Of a stretch of DNA of 64,000 bases, positions 55,367-64,000 are shown piece by piece (position 1 is the stretch's first letter; each line of letters begins with the position of its first letter). Position numbers and translations under genes: made by a program. Where the stretch lies: the NCBI GenBank assembly GCA_963779845.1, contig CAVZZV010000005.1, positions 1,533,106-1,597,105 on the forward strand, written 5' to 3'. The stretch comes from CAVZZV01 sp963779845. Lineage in GTDB: Bacteria; Bacteroidota; Bacteroidia; Bacteroidales; GCA-2748055. The notes below the pieces were generated by a model. It saw nothing but the letters and a program-made list of their open reading frames with translations, ran no database searches and had not been told where the DNA came from.

Positions 55367-56820
55367 ATGTGTGGATTTGTATGCCTCATAAATAAAACGG
55401 AAGAGAATGCCGATGCGGGAATTCTGAAAAAAATGGCCGATACCATCCACCACCGCGGACCGGATGAGGAGGCTTTTTTTATCGATAAAAATCTCGGGTT
55501 TTACCATAAAAGGCTTTCCATTATCGATCTCTCTACCGGAGGTCAGCCTATGACTTTCGATCAGTGCACCATCGTGTTCAACGGCGAGATTTACAACTAT
55601 GTCGAATTACGGAACGAATTGATCGAAAAGGGGCATAAATTCAAGACCACCTCCGACACTGAGGTCATTCTAAGACTCTATTTTGAGTTGGGGGATGATT
55701 TTGTGCATGTACTGAATGGCATGTTCGCCTTTATCATTTACGATAAACGGAAACACAAACTGCTCATTGCCCGCGATCACTTTGGGATAAAGCCCCTCTA
55801 TTGGTACAATAATCCAAAGCTGATGCTTTTTGGAAGCGAGATCAAAGCCCTGCTTGCTCATCCAGCCCTTAAGGCCGCGCCCCATGAGGAAAACCTCTAC
55901 GAGTACCTTATTTTTCAGTTTATCATGGGCGAAACGACCATGTTTAAGGATATTCTAAAGGTCCTGCCCGGTCATTATGTGACCATCAACCTGAAAACCC
56001 ATAAGATAAAGGAGACAAAATACTGGGAACCGGATTTTAACCTGGATCCCTATCATACCGAGGAATATTTCATCGTAGAGCTCCGGAAAATCCTGGAGCA
56101 GACCATTTACCAGCAATTGCGGTCGGATGTGCCCCTGGGAACCTATCTCAGCGGGGGAATCGACTCTTCACTGGTAACCATAATGGCCTCAAAAATATAC
56201 GGGCCCGGGATCAAATCCTTTTCCGGGGCTTTCAGGGAGGGCCCCGAATTCAATGAGCTGGAATATGCCCGGGTGGCGGCCAAATCCGCAGGTGCCGAGC
56301 TCCATGAGATCTATCCCACCGAACAGGAATTTATTGATGTCCTGCCAAAACTGATCTATCACCTGGACGAACCTGTCGCCGGACCGGGCCTTTTCCCGCA
56401 ATACGTGGTTTCCAAATATGCCAGCCAGCATGTGAAGGTGATCCTGGGAGGGCAGGGGGGCGATGAGATATTCGGCGGGTACGCCCGGTATATTGTCGCT
56501 TACCTCGAACAGGCATTGAAAGGAGCTATCCATCAATCCAACGAGGAAAAGGAGCATATCGTCTCACTGGCCTCTATATTGCCCAATCTGCCGGCTCTGG
56601 AGAACTATACCCCGATGATCAAAAGCTTTTGGAATGACGGGGTTTTTGAGGGCATGGACCGGCGGTATTTTCATCTTTTAAACCGCATGGGAAGTACGGA
56701 ACGATACCTTCAGAAAGATTTCCTCCTGAATTGTGATATGAATATGATTTATAATAAATTTTCAACCTATTTCAACAATTCGAAGACAAAGAGTTACTTT
56801 AACAAGATGACCCATTTCAA
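55367..56820 (+). CDS. asnB: Asparagine synthase, 3' end cut off at the junction
   Basis: An AsnB-type protein with Cys2 (MCGFVCLINK), IHHRGPDEEAFF, RLSIIDLSTGGQPM, FNGEIYNYVEL, ATP loop SGGIDSSLV near residue 262 and LGGQGGDEIFGGYARY near 365. Alignment to the family holds through SYFNKMTHFNF (about residue 485). After that the expected continuation (a DLKTLLPALL-like segment followed by the rest of the C-terminal domain) is absent: the frame runs on as FTGSDYVLLR into fungal sequence and stops at 56857. The enzyme therefore lacks its end only because the contig does. It is the last bacterial gene in the window, downstream of two GT2 genes. Confidence 0.88.
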
Positions 56821-56853
56821 TTTTTTTACTGGTTCAGACTACGTATTGCTCAG
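56815..56853. other. Bacterial-fungal junction
   Basis: Left of here the DNA encodes the C-terminal domain of AsnB; right of here the frame beginning MTAEYSYPDSDLAR is a fungal PDR transporter. The exact crossover lies between about 56,815 and 56,853, in a stretch beginning with a run of seven Ts. No repeat, integrase, att site or insertion sequence marks the boundary. Confidence 0.85.
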
Positions 56854-59800
56854 ATGACAGCCGAGTATTCTTACCCAGACTCTGATCTGGCCCGTGAACG
56901 CACCAAAGAGTTCAAGGAGGGCGTTGCTTTCGAGACTTCCAAAAAGCTGCCTCAGAACAGCCCCTTCACTGTCGGATTCCTTGACCAGGTCAAAACCTGT
57001 GTGCAGCGCCAGTACCAAATCATTTGGGGTGATAAAGCGACCTTTATCATTAAGCAGGTGGCGACTCTGGCCCAGGCTCTGATTGCAGGCTCCTTGTTCT
57101 ACAATGCTCCGGATAACTCTGCTGGCCTCTTCGTCAAGTCAGGTGCACTCTTCTTCTCTCTTCTGTACAACAGTCTGCTCGCGATGAGTGAGGTCACTGA
57201 GTCATTCTCTGGAAGACCAGTCCTTATCAAGCACAAAAGTTTCGCCTATTTCCACCCTGCCGCGTTTTGCTTGGCTCAGATCGCTGCCGATATTCCCGTG
57301 CTACTCTTCCAGATCTCTATGTTCAGTTTGGTTGTATACTTCATGGTTGGGCTTTCAATGTCTGCCGGTGCCTTCTTCACGTATTACGCGATCGTTTTTA
57401 CCACAACAATGGTAAGGTTCTCCTTTCCAATGATATGAGATTAAACTAACCAAGACGCAGACTATGACTGCACTTTTCCGCGCTGTCGGGGCTGTCTTTA
57501 CAACCTTCGATGGTGCTTCCAAGGTCTCTGGTTTGCTGATTATGTGCACTGTTCTTTACAGTGGATATATGATTCAAAAACCCAAAATGCACCCATGGCT
57601 TGGTTGGATCTTCTGGATTGATCCCCTCTCCTACGGGTTTGAGGCTTTGCTATCTACCGAGTTCCACGGTAAAACAATCCCTTGCGTGGGAGGCAACCTC
57701 GTTCCTACCGGCCCCGGATATGAAAATTCCCAAGATCACCAATCTTGTGCCGGAGTCGGCGGTGCAATCCAAGGTCAGAACTTTGTGCTTGGTGACAACT
57801 ATCTGTCATCTCTATCATACAGTCACGCGCACGTCTGGCGCAACTTCGGTATCAACTGGGCCTGGTGGGCACTGTTTGCTTTCCTTACAATTCTTGCAAC
57901 CTCGAGGTGGCAGTCTCCATCCGAGGCTGGTAACACACTGGTCATCCCCCGCGAATACCTCCACAAGCATCTCCAAAACCAGAAGAAGGATGAAGAGGGC
58001 CAGGCTTCCACGAAGGCTGTCTCTGAGGGCAGCGACCAACCCGCCAACATCGACAACCAGCTTGTGAGAAACACTTCGGTCTTCACCTGGAAGAACCTTT
58101 CCTACACTGTCAAGACCCCGTCCGGTGATCGTGTCCTTCTCGATAACATCCACGGATGGGTGAAGCCTGGTATGCTCGGTGCTCTTATGGGATCGTCCGG
58201 TGCAGGTAAGACGACTCTCCTGGATGTTCTTGCTCAGCGCAAGACTGAAGGCACTATCAATGGTTCTATCATGGTCGATGGCCGCCCACTGCCTGTCTCA
58301 TTCCAACGTTCCGCCGGCTATGTTGAACAGCTCGACATTCACGAGCGGATGGCAACTGTCCGTGAGGCATTAGAATTCTCTGCACTACTTCGTCAACCTG
58401 CCGATGTCCCACGTGCCGAGAAGTTGGCCTACGTGGACGTGATCATCAACCTACTCGAACTCCATGATTTAGCCGATACTATGATTGGTAGTGTCGGAGC
58501 TGGTCTGTCTGTTGAACAGAGAAAGCGTGTCACTATTGGTGTCGAACTTGTTTCTAAGCCTAGCATTTTGATCTTCTTGGACGAGCCTACCAGTGGTCTC
58601 GATGGTCAGAGTGCTTATAATACCGTCCGCTTCTTGAGGAAATTGGCCGATATCGGACAGGCTGTTTTGGTTACTGTGCACCAGCCCTCTGCTCAACTTT
58701 TTGCTGAATTCGATCAACTGCTCCTTCTCGCTAAGGGTGGTAAGACTGTTTACTTCGGCGAAATTGGAGAGAATGCCAAGAGTCTTAAGAGCTATTTCTC
58801 ACGTTACGGAGCACCATGCCCTCCTGAGACAAACCCGGCCGAGCATATGATTGACGTTGTTTCCGGTCAATTGAGCCAAGGCCGAGACTGGAACAAGGTC
58901 TGGCTCGAATCACCTGAACACACCGAAATGCTTAAGGAGCTTGACTCAATCATTGAGACTGCTGCATCTAAGCCTCCTGGAACTAGTGACGACGGTCGCG
59001 AGTTTGCAACTTCTCTTTGGGAGCAAACTGGCCTCGTTCTCAAGCGTACCTCAACCGCCCTGTTCAGAAACAGCGACTACATCAACAACAAGTTCGCGCT
59101 CCACATCTCCTCCGGCCTGTTTGTCGGTTTCAGCTTCTGGATGATTGGTGACTCTGTTGGTGACATGCAACTCACATTGTTCTTTATTTTCAACGCCATC
59201 TTCGTCGCCCCGGGTGTGATCAACCAGTTGCAGCCAACCTTCCTTGAACGCCGAGACCTGTTTGAAGCACGTGAGAAAAAGGCTAAGATGTACTCCTGGA
59301 AAGCCTTCACCTTTGCCTTGATTGTCTCTGAGATTCCGTATCTGATTATTTGTGGTGTGCTCTTCTTTGTCTGCTGGTATTGGACCGGTGGTTTGGTCAC
59401 CGAGGCCAGTAAGAGTGGATCCATGTTCACAGTCTTCCTTCTTTATGAATTCTTATACACTGGAATTGGTAAGACATCTTGTTCCTCGCTTCTTTGACAA
59501 CAGCTAACAGAATGTCCAGGTCAATTTGTTGCTGCGTACGCTCCTAACGCCAACCTGGCTGCCATGATCAATCCTCTCGTCCTGGGTGTAAGTTTTATTG
59601 TTGCATCTACCTTGCTATGAACTGCAAACTAATCATATTTTCAACATGCGCAGACCCTGATCTCCTTCTGTGGAGTTCTCGTTCCTTATGCCCAAATCCA
59701 AGCCTTCTGGAGATACTGGATCTACTACCTAAACCCTTTCAATTACTTGATGGGAAGTATGTTAGTCTTTGGCCTCTTCGACAAAAAGGTGGAATGCACA

Positions 59801-60091
59801 GAACAAGAGTACGCAATCTTCACTGCACCAAACGGAACAACCTGTGGTGAATATCTCGCCGGTTACATGCAAACCATTGGAACTCGCATGAACCTTCTAG
59901 ACCCCGACGCCACCGAATGCCGGGTGTGCCAATATACCCGTGGATCGGATTATCTCCTGACGGTCAACCTTCTTGATTACTACTATGGATGGCGCGATAC
60001 TGCTATCGTCGGCCTATTTGTGATCAGCTCCTATGCTCTTGTCTTTGGTCTGATGAAACTCAGAACCAAGGCCTCGAAGACGGCTGACTGA
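56854..60091 (+). CDS. Fungal PDR-type (ABCG) multidrug transporter, 5'-truncated, spliced
   Basis: Plasma-membrane full-size ABC transporter of the PDR/Atr-Pmr type. Joining exons 56854-57411, 57461-59468, 59520-59587 and 59654-60091 gives one continuous protein. The first nucleotide-binding domain is missing; present are TMD1 (ALIAGSLFYNAP, TFDGASKVSGLLIMC, LSYGFEALLSTEFHG), NBD2 with Walker A GSSGAGKTTLLDVL, signature LSVEQRKRVTIGVEL and Walker B ILIFLDEPTSGLDG, and TMD2 ending WRDTAIVGLFVISSYALVFGL and a TGA stop. The three introns keep frame and have GT..AG ends, which rules out a bacterial gene. Proteins of this group export azoles and other toxicants. The codon at 56854 is the first that is certainly fungal, not the true start. 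Confidence 0.9.
57412..57460 (+). other. Spliceosomal intron 1 of the fungal transporter
   Basis: 49 bases with donor GTAAGG, a CTAAC branch-like site and acceptor GCAG. Removing it joins TTTM to TMTALF in phase 0; without removal the frame meets a TGA. Confidence 0.88.
59469..59519 (+). other. Spliceosomal intron 2 of the fungal transporter
   Basis: 51 bases, donor GTAAGA, branch-like GCTAACAG, acceptor CCAG. Removal restores YTGIGQFVAAYAPNANL within TMD2. Confidence 0.88.
59588..59653 (+). other. Spliceosomal intron 3 of the fungal transporter
   Basis: 66 bases, donor GTAAGT, branch-like ACTAATC, acceptor GCAG. Removal joins NPLVLG to TLISFCGVLVPY in phase 0. Confidence 0.88.
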
Positions 60092-60561
60092 TTGGCTGGG
60101 CTCTGGGATTGTACAGTGTTCATATTTTGGCGGGGGTCTGATCTCCCTTCTTCGGCGCCACAGCATATTGTAGGCGTGGATATTTTAATAGATTGCCTTC
60201 TTTAGATATAGAGTGGCACCTTAAAGTTACAAATAGAAAGGATTGTGGTACCTACCTCTCAAGCAACCATAGTAATCCTCCATGTAAGATGATCAAACAT
60301 GCCATCTTTTTCAGTAAACCTTTTTTAGGGGCCTTTTGAGGACTTCGAACCTCACTTCGAACCTCCTCCCATCACTGTAAATGTAATAGGCGTGGTGTCA
60401 TGAGTAATTCCTATGAATGAGTGTAAGGATACATGCAATTTCCACCTTTCAGTCAAAAACCACAGATACTGTGAAGGAACTTCTCGAAATACACCGTCGA
60501 GGCCTCAAGTAAGAATAACAACACAATACCATGGCTTCAAACGAGATGATCTCTAATCCCC
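60092..60561. other. 470-base region between convergent fungal genes
   Basis: Downstream of the transporter stop and of the cysteine-rich gene's stop on the other strand, so both 3' untranslated regions should lie here. I see no ORF or RNA gene. Confidence 0.5.
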
Positions 60562-61357
60562 TCAGAGAGCTCCGATGTCAAGTACACAATGAATGCATTC
60601 ATCATGCTCCTTTCCATCCCACATGAAATCCGCCATTGGTCGGTTGTGGCTCTCTTTGCCACACCATTTCCAGTCGGTAATGCAAAGCAAACATACTGAA
60701 AATCCCCGTAGTGGGGCAGGTTGGCATTTCTCACAATGAATACAGAGGAAACATCCAGGCCCGTGGGTGGTACTTTCGTGAGGGAAATCATTTGCATCGT
60801 GAGAAGGCTCGCTTGACACTGAAGTGGCACCCTCGCTTTCGACCTTTGGGGATGGCTCATCTTGGGGCTTCATCTCCACGTTGCCTTCTCCATGGCGGAC
60901 TGTAGTGGTAATGGTAACGACTGTTGTGATATCACCAATTGTTGTAATGACCTCAGGGGCGATTGTGATAGATCGAGTATCGTTATCATGATGTGTGTGA
61001 GATTCGGTCAATGAACTGCCGGCCAGTATACTGCCAGATAGGATTGTGCTGGTGCTTGCAGCTACAACTTCTTTGACGGAGTCGTTGGAGACCGGCTGTT
61101 TGGTGTGACCACCTGCACGGCGTGACGGCAGCTTTGGAGCATCGATACTCAGTTGAGAGGCTCGCCAGGATCGATGTGACTGTTTTATATCAGTTGGAAA
61201 GAATCTTTGTCATTCAGGACTCTGCCCAACTCACATCTGTATTCTTCTTTCTGCAACGGTTGCAACGCTTGAATGGCCCCTCCCCATCATCACGCATGAA
61301 TCCAGAGACTAGCTGGTCCTTTCGGCATTGAGGGCAGTACTGTTTGGGCTCCGACAT
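60562..61357 (-). CDS. Fungal cysteine-rich, zinc-ribbon-like protein, two exons
   Basis: I do not recognise the family. Exon 1 (61357-61235) encodes 41 residues, MSEPKQYCPQCRKD and FKRCNRCRKKNTD, with two CxxC pairs. A 55-base intron at 61234-61180 (donor GTGAGT, branch-like CTGAT, acceptor AACAG) joins in phase 0 to exon 2 (61179-60562), giving 246 residues. Exon 2 is a Ser/Thr/Val-rich low-complexity stretch (ITTIGDITTVVTITTTV), then CFLCIHCEKC, CLLC and CIHC clusters. All CxxC pairs suggest zinc binding at both ends with a flexible centre. Reading exon 1 without splicing hits a stop seven codons later. The final stop could be preceded by an unseen intron. Confidence 0.6.
61180..61234 (-). 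other. Predicted intron of the cysteine-rich fungal gene
   Basis: 55 bases on the minus strand, GTGAGT donor, CTGAT branch-like site 9 bases before the AACAG acceptor; exact phase-0 fit between two open exons. Confidence 0.65.
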
Positions 61358-61520
61358 TTTGGAGCCTTCTTTCGGGGTGGCTTTTTGTAATGACTGAAGG
61401 AGATTTGTAGGATGGTCAGTGAATACGTGGATGAATGTGCGCATGGGTATGGGACAGAAAGGCTAGAGACTGAGGACATTGGGGAATGAATAGTGTAGAT
61501 GATCTTATTGGAGCCGGGTT
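61358..61520. other. Upstream region of the cysteine-rich fungal gene
   Basis: Contains the likely promoter and 5' untranslated region of the minus-strand gene; the frame stays open to 61444 but those codons are not needed. No other feature seen. Confidence 0.4.
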
Positions 61521-62970
61521 ATTCGCAGCTGTTCGTCACTTATAAGCGGGTGGTGCATACAAATTCCGAGAAGAAAGTGGTTGAATGATTATGAGCTAGG
61601 CAGCTTGGGCAATTCGCAGCTGTTCGTCACTTATAAGCGGGCGGTCCATACAAATTCCGAGGTTAAGGTCGTTAAATACGTACGAGCTAGAGTTTTTCAC
61701 AACTGTTTGTTAGTCATAAGTAGGTAATGTATTTCAATTCTGAGAATAAACTGGTTAAATTCTCATGTGTAAAATCCTATCAGATAGGGCTATTCACAGG
61801 TTCCCGTGACGTATATCGGGGGGTATATTCAAGTCCCGAGAATAAGTGGGTGAGTGCACCCCTGAAAGATCTTAATCACTCGGCCTATTCGCAAATTCCC
61901 CGTCACTTGTAAGCGTGTAATGTATACAAATTGCCAGAAACCAAAAGGTGAACGTGATTTATAGAGGCATTTTTCATATACAAGGTTGTTCAAGGCACTT
62001 CACAGTTAACCGTCACTTATAAGCCGGTATATATAGATTCTGAGGATAAAATGAGAAAATGCGACTCTTAGAGGTATTTACCACGTTGAAGGGTGTTCAA
62101 AGAGAATTATAACCGTGGTACACACAAATCTTGGGAAATAAGGAGATAAAGACGAAGACCCGTTTCTTCTACAAATAATTTACTCCGTACAAGGCTATTC
62201 AAAAATAGCTCCGAGTTACCTGTCCCTCATAAGCAGGTAGTATATTTAAAGTTCTGACAATTCGATTGGGAAACGCTTACGCGGAGGCCTATTCAAGGGC
62301 TTAGATATATGCATCGTAGTTGCGTGTCACTTGGAGGTCAGTGGTACAGACAAAGTACGAGGACAAGGTAGTTAAAAGCGAGGTTGGAGACACGATAAGT
62401 GTTTCGTAGTTGCCTGTCAATCATAAGCGATTTCTAAATTCCGAGAACAAAGTGGCTGAACGCTAAGACTTAATTAAGTCTTGTTAGCTGTGGTAGGTAG
62501 AAAGCTGTTTACGAGCTAAGACGCGCAGTTCAGAGTTGTTCGTCACTTATACAAGTAGTATATTTAAATAGCTACTTATGCTACCATTGCATATTTATAT
62601 AGAGGGGAGGTCTACTTGTCACAAAGCCAGGGTCCCTTTAGGCCATGAACCGAGAAAGAGAGAAAGGATGGTTGAGCATTTTTTTAGAAGGCTATAGGTC
62701 TATAAAATCCGAGGAACAACTGAGAAGCTAGGGCCGTCAAGTCGGGAGCACTAGTAAGAACCATATGAGTATCAAACGGAGAGCAAACCGGATAACAGGA
62801 GTGAGGCCGGAGACATAAGGCACTGGCCCTATGCATCAAACACGCTACATGTCCTAACAAAATTCCGAGAATAAGTTAGTTGAAGTATTTATTATAGAGA
62901 AGGCTATTCAAAAGATGATCTCTAGTTACCCGTTAGTTATGAGCGTATAGAATATCTGAATGCCGAATTT
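61521..62970. repeat. Degenerate tandem repeat, unit about 80-110 bp
   Basis: About a dozen diverged copies share the order: ATTCGCAGCTGTTCG, then TCACTTATAAGCGGGTGGT, then ATACAAATTCCGAG, then AAAGTGGTTGAA, then a variable tail often ending CTATTCAA. Copy starts that I can place are near 61521, 61612, 61693, 61791, 61886, 61996, 62208, 62300 and 62400, with a partial copy at 62525 and another near 62925. The first two copies are nearly identical and the later ones decay progressively. The tract is AT-rich and has no long ORF. In filamentous fungi such decay would fit repeat-induced point mutation or an old minisatellite. Confidence 0.7.
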
Positions 62971-63419
62971 ACTCAGGCTTTATGATAGACAACTGCAAAC
63001 TATCCCAAAGCAGACTTAGAGAATGCTCGAGACCTACATCTCTATTCTACGTAGCGTAATTCCTTTATAATAAAATTATAACATAGGACAAATCATGGCC
63101 TTGTTGTACTACGAAGATAAGATCATTACATATTTCAGTCGATTCATTGGTGTTTGATAAGTCAACCAAAGAAAGGACACCTCAATAAAGTAGATCATTA
63201 CCTGCTGGCTTGCCAACACCCTCCCTGATGTCATATATGCCTACCCAACCCCTCCCTACGAGTCCCGATGCTTCTGGCTAACATTTTCAAGCCAGTTGGA
63301 TAGGTAGGCGGTAACTACATGGGTAAACAACGGAAAGGGTCATATGTCGTAAATGAAGGAACCCCGAAACGAAAAAACATGTAGCAAGAACGCTTCAAAA
63401 ACGCCATGTCGTAAAATAT
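62971..63419. other. Fungal intergenic sequence without recognised features
   Basis: AT-rich in its first third, then more mixed; no ORF, intron-bounded exon or repeat copy that I can support. Confidence 0.4.
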
Positions 63420-63908
63420 TTACATCTCCCCAATTAACCGCCAACAAACAGTTTTAGCAACCTCCCCTTTTCGACTAGCAATCTCCATCTCACATAAAGC
63501 CTGATCAAGGGATTCCATATCCCAAGCATTAGGATTATGCCTTGCCTCAGAAGCCACCTCTTCATGTTCCCAGGGCTCATCAGCGCCTGGTAAAATAGGG
63601 AACCTGCGAGGTGCTTTCTCTTCTAGCATATCAACCCGGTGAAGAAGATCATCATGAACAGCACCAGCGACGACCTTTTGCATTGAGATGCCGGCAATGA
63701 CATGCCGTAGATCTGGCTCGACGGCATGTGCTTCCTTTCTGATTTTCTTGAGTGATAATTCGTAGAGTCGGTATGGTAACCGTTCAGAGTCAATGGTGGG
63801 GTTGTGACTAGGAACAGGGCTGGCGACGAGTGTCATGCGTGGATTTTGGAGTTGGCCTCGTTGCCGGACTTGGGGGATGTTCCTTGTAAGAATTCGTGTG
63901 CATTGCAT
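63420..63908 (-). CDS. Fungal hypothetical protein
   Basis: A 162-residue uninterrupted frame of unknown family. The N-terminus is rich in arginine and lacks acids (MQCTRILTRNIPQVRQRGQL), a composition seen in mitochondrial presequences. The rest is acidic-basic helical, with YRLYELSLKKIRKEAHAVEP and LDQALCEMEIASRKGE. Nothing identifies a reaction. A gene model with further exons beyond either end is possible. The ATG at 63908 follows a TG-rich microsatellite-like stretch (63940-63960). Confidence 0.45.
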   Translation of the reverse strand: MQCTRILTRNIPQVRQRGQLQNPRMTLVASPVPSHNPTIDSERLPYRLYELSLKKIRKEAHAVEPDLRHVIAGISMQKVVAGAVHDDLLHRVDMLEEKAPRRFPILPGADEPWEHEEVASEARHNPNAWDMESLDQALCEMEIASRKGEVAKTVCWRLIGEM

Positions 63909-64000
63909 TTTGGTGGATGAGTCTCAATGGAGAGATGTCTGTATGTGTATGTGTATGTGGATCTTTTCAAGGAGGATCTGGATCTCTGATCAAAAAGGAA

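Noticed and set aside
56854..60091. Horizontal transfer of a fungal transporter gene into the bacterium
   Set aside because: Introns are intact, the gene lacks its 5' half, and fungal sequence continues to the window edge with no return to bacterial genes; an assembly chimera is far simpler.

Overview
The window joins two unrelated genomes. From base 1 to about 56.82 kb it is bacterial and fits the phylum Bacteroidota: type IX secretion C-terminal sorting domains, a primase of the zinc-less type I associate with this phylum, lipoproteins, a BamA-type barrel and a stand-alone four-helix-bundle (23S-IVP type) protein. From about 56.85 kb to the end it is filamentous-fungal (Penicillium/Aspergillus-like by protein type): a PDR-type ABC transporter interrupted by three short GT..AG introns, a cysteine-rich two-exon gene, one unknown ORF and a long degenerate repeat tract. 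The switch happens inside a bacterial asparagine synthase gene on one side and inside the fungal transporter on the other, so it is most simply an assembly chimera.

Bacterial layout: 0-8.3 kb is ordinary housekeeping sequence (outer-membrane barrel fragment, ComF, UbiX-type flavin prenyltransferase, dnaG, a cytidylate-kinase-like protein, a lipoprotein and a UbiA prenyltransferase). From 8.7 kb to the junction lies one large surface-polysaccharide locus: export lipoprotein (Wza-like), Wzc-like tyrosine kinase, WecG/TagA transferase, Wzy-like polymerase, three proteins carrying four related parallel beta-helix units (two with type IX sorting tails, one probable lipoprotein), a GT-C-like membrane protein, at least seven glycosyltransferases, a Wzx-like flippase, an alpha/beta hydrolase and a frameshifted DUF218-type protein.

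Inside this polysaccharide locus (31.1-50.4 kb, minus strand) is a complete-looking hybrid NRPS-PKS operon: asparagine synthase, free-standing acyl carrier protein, two C-A-PCP proteins, a 2638-residue KS-AT-ACP-C-PCP-C-A-PCP protein, a thioesterase with an N-terminal TubC-type docking domain, and an Sfp-type phosphopantetheinyl transferase. Reading the adenylation pockets by eye gives an unassigned residue, serine, and a valine-like residue, with a malonyl unit between the last two and one module that has no adenylation domain. The most interesting idea is that the peptide-polyketide and the Wzx/Wzy-type polysaccharide belong to one pathway, for example a glycan carrying a peptidyl or lipopeptidyl group.

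Other structure: a roughly 500-bp stretch of short purine-rich repeats and their reverse complement between the NRPS genes and the carrier protein gene, a good intrinsic terminator placed directly in front of the wecG-like start codon, a perfect 12-bp bidirectional hairpin at 14.25 kb, and a decayed tandem repeat with a period of about 80-110 bp in the fungal part. I saw no tRNA, rRNA, CRISPR array, transposase or replication origin. All identifications were made by eye without database searches.
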